A model generated the notes under the pieces. That model made no database searches. It saw only the letters and a program-made list of their open reading frames with translations, and was not told the DNA's origin. Both the position numbers and the translations under genes were made by a program. 24,212 bases of DNA from Apostichopus parvimensis (lineage: Eukaryota > Echinodermata > Holothuroidea > Aspidochirotida > Stichopodidae), in contig KN889732.1 of assembly GCA_000934455.1 (NCBI GenBank), forward strand, positions 12,665-36,876. The letters run 5' to 3'. Each line of letters opens with the position of its first letter. The stretch's first letter is position 1. Positions 1 through 9,000 of the stretch are shown one piece after another.

Positions 1-274
1 TAAAACGAATAATTATAACACAAAGCTAACAATTAATTACATACAAGCTACGGTTACCATCACAAACCTTAGCGTGCCTTTATATCTTCAATTATCTGTG
101 TAAAACAATGAATTAAACAGAGCTTATCAAGTAACATAAAGTTCTATTTTACCCCTACACAGTGATTTTTTTAGTTAACTTTTCTCTTTGAAGACATGAG
201 ATCTGAAAATAAAGAATTTTTAGATGCAACTTACAAGTGCCATTTCCAGCAATCTGTACGCATTTGTGGCACAA

Positions 275-390
275 AAAAAAATCGTTACTCTACGCGCCAA
301 ATGATGGTGGCGCTCCGCTGGATAGTGGCATAATGGTCCCTTTTTGGAAATAGCCCACCCACTTAAATTTTTAAAAGGGGCCCTGGTTGT
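275..390 (+). mobile_element. Relic of a hAT-type element arm
   Basis: The stretch around ACGCGCCAAATGATGGTGGC and GCTCCGCTGGATAGTGGC closely matches 8613-8655 inside the intact 660-bp element. Both also carry a homopolymer just before (poly-A here, poly-T there). No termini or target duplication can be placed, so this is a degraded fragment within the intron of the left gene. Confidence 0.4.
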
Positions 391-816
391 ACTTCCCAAA
401 AGGTAACTGTTTAGAACTTCCTTTATGGAATTATTCACGTTTTACGACAGTAACTATATTGCTTAACAGTGTAAAGTGAACTATACTAAGTACATATCCG
501 TAGTACACATTGGCCGTTATGCCAATTCACTGTATCGCTGAAAACACCGGTTCATATTGTTATGCCAACTGGACCCAGTAATATGCCCCTGCGTCAGATC
601 GTTATTCTGTAGAAAGTATTGTTGTTCAATGTATAGCGTAATTATCGTCATCATTGTTATTTTTTTGCGCATTTACATTCTTTTGAGACTTTTAACTATA
701 ATAAAAGTTAAGAACAAAGGGGTATCCTTCCGAGACAATTGTTGGAAATTTTCCTGTTAAAGTTTCTATTAAATTTCTGAGACGAAAGTTAATGTATATT
801 TAGTACTTCGTATGAA

Positions 817-884
817 TGGTATATCCATATCGCTGGATGCACCCGGCCTACGGCCTCGTGCGTCCCTTGAGATATACCCTCTCG
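817..884. repeat. Imperfect hairpin (MITE-like core)
   Basis: GGTATATC and GATATACC close an inverted repeat whose inner arms GGATGCAC-CCGGCC and GGCC-TCGTGCGTCC pair at about 11 of 14 positions around TAC. The GC-rich core in AT-rich surroundings suggests the centre of a folded non-autonomous element. A related word, ATAAACGCTC, occurs at about 898 and 1001. Confidence 0.45.
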
Positions 885-1099
885 TGCAATATCCTCGATA
901 AACGCTCGGTAGACCATTGATTAACCCCAAGTATATGATCGTTCATTCACGGCCGCTGTCCTTCGGAATCATACTCGCTGCCGTTTGAGAAACGTTGTTT
1001 ATAAACGCTCACGGTCGATCCTAATACTAACTGAATTGAGCTTGACAGATGTTATCATTTTTGTCAGGTCAAGCTTCGCTGACTAATGTTCGTACTCAC

Positions 1100-1237
1100 C
1101 AAAGCAAGGAAAAGTGCGATCCCTTGAACTGACGTGAGGTATTCCACTCGAAAGGACAAACCGGAACCTGTTGAAGTTGCTGTGGTTGTTGTAGTTGTGG
1201 TGTGTACAGTTCTAACGACTTGCCCCGTGGAGGTCAT
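1100..1237 (-). CDS. First coding exon of a second MARVEL/CMTM-like protein (partial gene)
   Basis: 46 codons from an ATG in good context (AACAACATGACC) to a strong donor, GTGAGT (1099-1094). The N-terminus is polar with a seven-threonine run (VHTTTTTTTATSTGSG). It is followed by FRVEYLTSVQGIALFLAL, the start of a membrane helix. The intron cuts this helix in phase 0 at the same place as intron 1 of the 222-residue gene. Aligned from the exon end, both share an aromatic residue, then L-x-S-x-x-G and a hydrophobic run. Acceptor-like sites lie upstream (exon start about 1266 or 1256), as in the neighbour. An in-frame ATG at 1318 is less likely to be the start. Later exons are not visible in the window and presumably lie beyond its left edge. 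Confidence 0.6.
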
Positions 1238-1319
1238 GTTGTTCCGATGTTGTATACTGCGAAATACTGAAAGTTGGCACCCGGATGTTCGCAGAAAAGT
1301 ATAGGGCTTGAGGCTCAAA

Positions 1320-2940
1320 ACCTTTTCCCCTTTTGTTCAACTCATACAGAAAGAAACAACGTTGTGATTTACAATTAAGATACACAGTTCAGTACATTAG
1401 GCTTACACTTAAGCTATACATCAATTGCCTAGCCCACGTGAAATACGCCTAAGTATTTAAACAAATAGAACAGTAGAGCATATAAGCTATACAGTTTGCA
1501 GTGGGTTCAATATGTGATCTAACCCTGCTAACGTTAGTGAACAGGTTCCAGTGTACTTACTAAGATAGATTATCACGTACCAATTACAAGTCTTATGATT
1601 AACATCAATCGAGGGAACAAAGTTCAGATAGTCCAACTCCTATAGGTTTGTACATGATATATGACAAGCGTGTCATTTAAACATAAATTATTAACTATAG
1701 GTTGCTAGGTAAGTGGAGTCAGAGGGCGGGTTCAATGGAGACAATTCTTTGCAAGCGTTTTATAGATCTTATAGTGTCTGTCGTGTTAGTTGAATATATA
1801 TGTCTACTGTTTTGTGACTTGAAACATCAGTGATATATCACATTAAAACATACTCTTTAATCCAAGTTAAAGGATCGGATGCAAGCGACATAAACTTTCA
1901 TTTAATTCCTTAATGACCAACATTCTCCGGGCCGACGTATATACGAGGGATGGAAAACATAAATGACAATCCCTCACTAAAGTTACATCAAATTGGTTAA
2001 CACGCCAATTCAACCCCAAAACCAAATGTAGCCGTGTTTCCCATTTAATTTATCCTTGGCTTCCTGACATCATATTAATTCAATGTCTTAGATGTTGATA
2101 TTGAAGTAGCCTACATAGTATCATGTAGTTGTATGGAATATATTTATTTGACTTATTCCCTTATAGCTGGAGGTGTTTACTCTAGTTTCTTATACTCCAT
2201 TAAAAGGACAATTCAGAAATTACGTGACCTACATACATTTGACCAAGAACAATGAGAGTATAGACGTGTAACACTTATACAATGCTGTCCTCAACCACAC
2301 GAGAACTGGACCAGGCAATCCTAACGGGTTCGCCAAATCCTCTATAATTCTCTACTTTGCTGCCTGTAAAACCAAACAACCTCACGAGTCGACTTCGTCT
2401 CGTACATATCAACTATTCATGCAAATATTTCTACAACCTACTAATAATTCCAGAGCTCACATTGCCCCCCCCCCCCCCCAAGTCATCTATCACAGGCACC
2501 GTATTTACTTCAGGCAGGCACTACAATACAATAGCCCATTTATTCTTATTGGTGTCTGTCGTGATGGGACAACAACTCCTTTCAACTTCTTTGGCCCCCG
2601 ATCTTCAAGACGTAAGTTGAAACCGGTTAGGGTTTTTACCATTTCTCGGTTATTGCTATGCTGTGTTTAACAGCTTCATAGTTCACTCTCAGCTTTTCTC
2701 TTTCAGAAAAACAACAATAGCTTTCAAACACCAGTCGCTCTTTATTTTCTCATCATTTGAGTTTTACAGTTCTTACTGTTACCATGTTCGTCCACAGCTA
2801 AGTAGGAATTAAATTAAACATTAACTTATAACAAAGGTTAATTAACTTATATTATAATTAACTTATAACAACGGTTAAAAACTTTACCCGTTTTCTACTG
2901 ATAGCTATATGAGAATCGGGTGGTATTGGATACTACTCCC
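1320..2940. other. Intergenic, AT-rich; no gene seen
   Basis: I see no exon or element I can support here. The stretch holds a C15 tract (2465-2479), a donor-like GTAAGT on the plus strand at about 2611 without a credible exon, and two copies of ATTAACTTATAACAA about 39 bases apart (around 2820-2880). Confidence 0.5.
2465..2479. repeat. Poly-C tract (C15)
   Basis: Fifteen consecutive C residues. The length is probably variable and prone to sequencing error. The overlapping short plus-strand frames owe their proline runs to it. Confidence 0.9.
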
Positions 2941-2949
2941 TTTTCGTTG

Positions 2950-3720
2950 TTTTGAAGCCATTGGCCCCATGTAGCTCCAAATATTCACCTAATTGCTCAG
3001 GGCAACTTAAAATGTCTGCTAGCTTGCTCCTATGGAATATGGATGTGATCAATGATGGTCCACCCCTGTGTGCAAAATACACAGATGCGTCCATGATATC
3101 TAAAGTAGCCGTCGGGCTATACTGGCTAGCAGTTGCGCTAATGATGGTCCACCCCTGTGTGCAAAATACACAGAGGCGTCCATGATATCTAAAGTAGCCG
3201 TCGGGCTATACTGGCTAGCAGTTGCTCTAATGATGCTTCCCCTTTGTCCTCCTCAGAAATCTGACTACAAATGACAGTAATGACAAAAGCTTCGTCAACC
3301 AAGTGGATTGCCTTATTGGCTCATCGGGGGTATTCTACACATCAGTACCCTTGTTGGCATCATTCCTGGGCCTCATGAGAACTTGGTCACTTTTCAAATT
3401 ATTTGCTTGTCCTGTTGCAATTGACCCACGGCCACATGAAAACTTCTAACCACCTGCAGTTGAGCTTAATGATCCCTTGGATGCACTCGTATCATCCACA
3501 ATACGGAACAGCCTATGTTTCTTCCCTGAAGGTCTTTCGGTTCCTCAAGTAAACCATCAGCAGGGTTGTACATCAGCTCCTCCCTGCTATTATCACTAAT
3601 TAGAGATCAATAAGTAAGGAAGGACTATTATTGTCTCTCACCTAACACTGCCTACATTAAACCCCAAAATCTTCCACCCACTCTGAAAGGGTTTGGTTCC
3701 TCGACTTTCTCAGGGGAATC
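2950..3720 (-). pseudogene. Decayed coding-like block, family unresolved (possible retroelement fossil)
   Basis: On the minus strand several consecutive stretches have protein-like composition, spread over more than one frame, with the 89-bp duplication inside. One part has a weak resemblance to a region of BEL/Pao-type LTR elements, but I recognise no catalytic domain and no terminal repeats. It is broken, with several interruptions. A host pseudogene or another transposon is equally possible. Confidence 0.3.
3051..3228. repeat. 89-bp tandem duplication, two copies
   Basis: Copies at 3051-3139 and 3140-3228 differ at only two positions (AGATGCG/AGAGGCG and GCGCT/GCTCT). A third copy begins (AATGATG) and stops at 3235. 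The near-identity makes this one of the youngest changes in the window. 89 is not a multiple of three, so it would disrupt any frame it fell in. Confidence 0.9.
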
Positions 3721-3872
3721 AATGAACCTACTTAGTCTAGCAATAGGTTGAGCATGAAGCCTTAACCCATGAACAGACTATGCGAGGGTCTCTACGATTG
3801 GATTCTATAACCCTAGTTGTCTTTGTAACAGACACGGTGTATGGTTGCACAATCGCAAGAATGCACATGGAC

Positions 3873-3978
3873 GGTGCTGTGGCCGAGTGGAATAAGGCGG
3901 TGACATTTGAAGCAATGGGGCTTAGAGATCGGAGGTTCGGGGTTCGATCCCCTGCCGGGTCATAGTATGTTTTTTTTT
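3873..3978 (+). repeat. tRNA-Ser-like SINE head or tRNA pseudogene with Pol III signals
   Basis: An A box (TGGCCGAGTGG, 3880-3890) and a B box (GGTTCGATCCC, 3941-3951) lie in tRNA spacing, with a long variable arm as in serine/leucine tRNAs. The T arm pairs well. The acceptor and anticodon stems do not, so it is not a working tRNA. A T9 run at 3970-3978 would terminate Pol III. The antisense frame reads DPAGDRTPNLRSLSP, a product of the kind often mis-annotated from SINEs. Confidence 0.6.
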
Positions 3979-4079
3979 CTTCAAAAAGCAATCTACGGTT
4001 ATTCCATCTGAAATGACTTTCTAACTTGAAAAAATTACAAATTTGAGTTAAAACGTTGAAGTAATTCATAAGCCCATTG

Positions 4080-5780
4080 CGGGCTTCTTTAACATTCGTG
4101 GTAGCTTAAGCATCGTCAAAAATACTGACTGATTATGATTATTAAACGTACCTACACCACGATAGTAATAATCACAAACCCAAAGCACAAGCACATACAA
4201 TATATCATTCAGAAGCACATCGTCATACACATAACAAGTTTAAATTATACGAACCTCCCGGATTGGAGTTTGCGAAACACCTTTTTGAACCTTAGCAGAG
4301 GCGGATTCATGAATTGAAAATGTAGAGCGTATGGCCATAGGTTTGTTTCCCACCCCTACAATTAATCTTTAGATGAGAAATAGTGCATATTTAGGCATTA
4401 TATTAAGTTTATAAGTAGGTATATACAGGCAAGGTTGTACTCATAACTATTTTATTTGTTTTGTGGTTGAAAAGATGGGAGAGTGAGTACATCCTTTCAT
4501 ACCCCTGGATCGGCACTTTCTAGAACTTTATTGATCTAACGATCTTTGACACTTGTACGTTCACAACTACGCTCCAGATAGTGGAAGTAATTACTTCCTA
4601 CCTGGGTATGACACTTTATTTTTACCTCCATCGACCACATAACATTTGGCTTCTTCCTTAATTAATGCAGTCTAACAAAGTTAGAGTATTATATCCCATA
4701 TGCACGGTTTTGAGAATTTCGACCATTTTGTCGTGTAGGTACTAGGAATTAGGATTTTTGGCAAAGATTTTCAATCAACACCGGAGTGGAAGATAGATGC
4801 TCTTTCAACCTTAGATTTGCAGTGCGTAAAAGATCGCTTGATTTGGAGTAATAGCGATATTGTTTCGCACACCAATCTGCAGCTTAGATACAAGATAAAT
4901 AATTGTCATAAAGCCATAAAGTAACAGAAGCCAAGCCATCTTCGTAGGTATTTTACAGTAGGCCTAGCTGCTTATTTATGATTCTGCGACATGTTTTACT
5001 TTGTTCTTCACTTATTGTTGGTGGAAAAAAAGTTTAAAATTCAAACTGCACAGAAACATAAGTTTCCAATGTGTATTGCCACCTACAGCTGACTGACCTG
5101 TGTCTACCGTACATGATACCATGTTAGCCTTCAGAAATTAACAGTGCGTGTGGGCATGTCTAATGAACTTATCATCAGCAATTTTATTTGCGTTAATGCA
5201 ACATTGTATTTAAATTTAATTACAGTGACTAGCCCATGAGGCAGAAATTCAATTCTAGATCTATTCTAGCCTGCACACTGGAGACCGAGTGTATATTTCA
5301 CAGGTAGAGGAAGAGGAAGGTGAAGAATATGATGGGTAGGAGGAGGGATTCTTATTATTACCGAGGGTGCATATAGGGCCTTGGGATGGGGTTCGTAGAA
5401 GCTCCCCATCCCCACCTCAGAAACTGCAGTTCGGTTAATTCTAAGAAATCAAAAAGCAAAAAGTGTTAACAAAAACCCTGTGTATGTAAAATATAAAAGT
5501 TAAGTCTGACGTTTCGATCCTTCTTCAAACTCTGATAAATGTCAGAAAAAGTAGTTCATTAAAGATTACTAGAGAGATGATGAATTTCATTACTATAGCA
5601 CTATCAAATTTCTTAATGGAACATACGCTATGTATTGTCTTCTGCAAAATGCGAATATTATTACTTATAAGTTATCATGATACTCTTTGCAGTGATTGTA
5701 AGAAGGTCCGTGAGAATGAATTTATATATTCATACACAACACGCTATAAATTTAGATATATAAGTATATCCTCTAACAAT
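4080..5780. other. Intergenic, no gene seen
   Basis: AT-rich sequence downstream of the CMTM-like gene. A dispersed-repeat-like word, GTCTGACGTTTCGATCC, followed by TTCTTCAAACTCTGA, stands at about 5504-5537. A purine-rich stretch (5308-5350) follows an acceptor-like TTTCACAG, but no exon is convincing. Confidence 0.4.
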
Positions 5781-5789
5781 TATCGATTA

Positions 5790-5795
5790 TTTAAT
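5790..5795 (-). promoter_or_regulatory. Candidate poly(A) signal of the CMTM-like gene
   Basis: ATTAAA on the minus strand, about 110 bases after the stop codon of exon 4. It is a common variant signal at a reasonable distance, but the region is AT-rich, so chance occurrence is possible. Confidence 0.3.
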
Positions 5796-5903
5796 TAAAG
5801 AGATTTCAGTGTAGAGTTAAGAGTAAAATTTACCACTATGTTATGACTGGACGTTTTGAAACAGTGACAATTACGATTGGTTGATAGAAGGACGTGAGCA
5901 TTG

Positions 5904-6059
5904 TTAAGTTGACTCCAAGTACGACGGTGGACTTTCGATTGGGTGGTCATTTCGCTGTGTTGCTGAGGACTGGTTGGCTACTTCTATCTGCTTTATAGCG
6001 TCCGGAAGAGAAAGTACTAAGCAAGCTACGTATGCTTGAAAAATCAAAAATCCAAGAAC
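5904..6059 (-). CDS. Exon 4 (last) of the CMTM-like gene: TM4 and PPSY tail
   Basis: 51 codons and a TAA stop (5906-5904). The acceptor TTGTCTTTTCACACTTGAACAG is read just before the GTT codon at 6059, in phase 0, as exon 3 requires. It encodes TM4 (VLGFLIFQAYVACLVLSL) and a polar tail ending SPPSYLEST. It was found by looking for the missing fourth helix. The matching phase, hydrophobicity and stop make it a convincing terminal exon. Confidence 0.75.
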   Translation of the reverse strand, partial: VLGFLIFQAYVACLVLSLPDAIKQIEVANQSSATQRNDHPIESPPSYLEST

Positions 6060-9000
6060 CTGTTCAAGTGTGAAAAGACAACCAGTTTTACGTTTAAGTA
6101 GTATTTGCTTTAGTAGTAAATCATAATTCGTATGTAGATAATGAAAACTTTATTTCGGAAATGTTACGTTTTACACTGTAATTTTTTATCATTACATGCC
6201 CCAATGCCAGATTTTCAAGGATTTGAAGTAAGCTTCGACACCGATTGTCTTGAAATCTGACTTTGAACATAATGTGCCATGATATAAAGATATACATAGT
6301 TTGACCCTTTCTACTCTTGTGGCTTGAAGCTTTGCCGTCATTATGTCTTAGTTAAGGGGCTCTAATCGTGCCTTAATCGAACTTTGATAACATCGAAAGA
6401 CTTCCCAAGCATTTAATATCACATTACTGTTTTATCTTGCTCCTGCTTTTTCCCATATATAAAAGCTGAAACATTATGAACGAGTATAAATGTCGAATTT
6501 CGACCACACTCTCCAAATTACTTTGTGTAAATATTTTGACTTGTTCCTACTTTATATCACGACTTTAACCTCTTATCCCTCAAGTTCAAATATTTTATCT
6601 AAAGTGTCAACTTCCTTTGAAATTGTGACTTTTTGCTTAAACTTGATACTGATTGAGACGAAATTTTGAGGATGTACCGGTATGTCAAAATATTATGCTT
6701 TTCGTGAAATGTCGAAACAAACCTGTCATTGTTTTTTATTTATTCATTGTAACAGAAACAACACTAAGACAGAAACTATTGAAATTACGTCGAAATGTGC
6801 CTTTTCATATCGAAAGTTGTTATAAAGAAAAATATTTTGTATTTACGTTTTGTATAGAAAATTGAAAGGATTGTTACAAAATTTGCACTTAAACAGTAGG
6901 CCCTACATAGAAATTTCGACGGATTATGAGATATATCAAAAGCAAAAGTTTACTTGTTGTTACTTTAAGGATCCGACTGAATCATCTAGCAATGCCGTGG
7001 ATTGAATCCCTAGTTAACAATCTATGGAATAGAACATATCCCGCAGGCCCCACTTTCATAATTTGGGATAGCTACTCCCACTAACCCCTCCCCCTTCCTA
7101 CTCCTATTATATTGTACACACATCTCACAACTGACTGGTCACTATCAATGGTAGAACATGATCTTACCGCGCATGCGCCATCTCTTGGCAAAACTGCTCT
7201 GGCGGCTACAAGGCTAGAAGCAACCAGCTCAAAAAATGCCATTAAACCAAAGCCGATTGTCATCTGAAATGAAAATATTGAATCAGATTTTCCTTGTTTA
7301 CGAGCAGATCATTTTTTTAGAGTTTTCAATGTAAAATATATGCATGTTGAATATGCATGTATAAGTACTTAGGAACCATGCTGATTAACAAAATTGACTG
7401 GTCTAGTAATGCCACAATTGTCCATAAGAAAGCAAATCAGAGGCTCTATTTCTTGAGAAAACTGAAGAACCTCAGAGTGGATAAAACAATCATGACCTTG
7501 TTCTATAAATCCCTCATTCAAAGTGTTTTTGATGTACAACATAATTTGTTACTTTGCCAATGGTACAAGAATCGATGTGAAGATGCTTGAGCAATCTAGG
7601 AAAGTTGCTCAGCGGGTAATCGGTGCTGAATTACCATCGTTAGAGTACTTGTATCATGAGAGGGTCTGCAATAAATTGAAACAAATAATGCAAGACCCAA
7701 CACATGTGCCCTTTGTTTCAGCACTATAATTACAACCGCTCTGGACTGTGTTTATGCCCACCACGTACACTTAGGGCCCGCTACAGATACTCATATGTGC
7801 CTAACCCTATCCATATATTTAATTCACAAGTGAGAAGATAAGTTTCTTATTTGTAGGACTTGCCCTATATTTGATGTATTAATGTATGTGTATCGCAGTC
7901 TATTGATACTTATACTATTGCTTTTCTTCTTCTTCTTTTTTTCTTTTCTTTTTTCGTTTACGACCTGTGTAAGCCGAATTTCCGATTGTGGACAATAAAT
8001 TCAAATTCGAATATGGGTATGTGTGTGCATGTGTGCGTATACATAGGCGGCGGAAGCGGGGGGGTCGGGGGGGACACGTCCCCCCCTAATTTTTGAGTGG
8101 GGGGGACGTCCCCCCTAAAAAATCAAACCAAATCAAAATTAAAACCAAACACGTCGAACCATCAACGCGATGTGAGGAACTATCGGAAAATAGATCACAA
8201 ACTTCGTCAAAAAGAAGGAAACACGAGTCAGTATATTTGGAAAATACAAGTAGTGGCTGTATTGCTAGTTTCCTGACTTCTAGATGAATAGTGAGACTGC
8301 GACTGGACTAAACGCAAATGCCAATTTAAGTGACAGCCAAATGACTCAGTCAATAATCACTGCTATGTATGTTAGCTGTTCAGCAGAGAATCAACACTAT
8401 TTTGCGAAGTGTTCGCCGCTAAGTGTAATCTACACTGCATGGCTGAAAAACGATCATAAATATATTTGTACGCAAAGCTAATATTTTATTAAATCTGTAA
8501 ATTTTTAGACCCTAAGACATCAAAATATTTAGTGCACGAATACACTATTAGGGGTCAGAAATAGCGATTTCCTGCGATCTGAGGGGTCTATTTTACCCAA
8601 ATTTTTTTAGTACGCTCCGCGCCAACCGATGGTGGCGCTACGCTTAGATAGTGACTTCGATATCCGTCCCCCCCTAAAATTATTGGCTTCCGCCGCCACT
8701 GTGCGTATACGTACGTATGTGTGTGTATACATATGTATGGGCATGTGTGTGTATGTATGAGCGTGCTCAAAACATGCTTGTATGTGTGTATTTCTACTAA
8801 AGCATACATTCTTACGGCAAAGTTTTACTTGATTATCCTACCATAAAAGCCCATGGGATTGTCGGATTCTGTTCAGGAATCTGCATTGCGCCGATGAAAA
8901 CTACTGTTGCAGAGAATAAAAACCCAGCAACACAGACAAACAAATAGAAGCCAAGGGCCCCTACGAGGTAATTTCCAAATACGCGGTTACCGCAGGCCAT

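Noticed and set aside
1238-1318. Upstream in-frame ATG of the left MARVEL-type exon
   Set aside because: Acceptor-like sites and a better start context at 1237 favour the shorter start.
2357-2670. Two overlapping plus-strand frames with a proline run and a GTAAGT
   Set aside because: The prolines come from a C15 tract and no acceptor or protein motif supports an exon.
3737-4069. Minus-strand frame containing DPAGDRTPNLR
   Set aside because: It is the antisense reading of the tRNA-like SINE head, not a protein.
5308-5343. Acidic plus-strand mini-exon VEEEEGEEYDG
   Set aside because: It has an acceptor-like site before it, but purine-rich low complexity explains the peptide and it stops at once.
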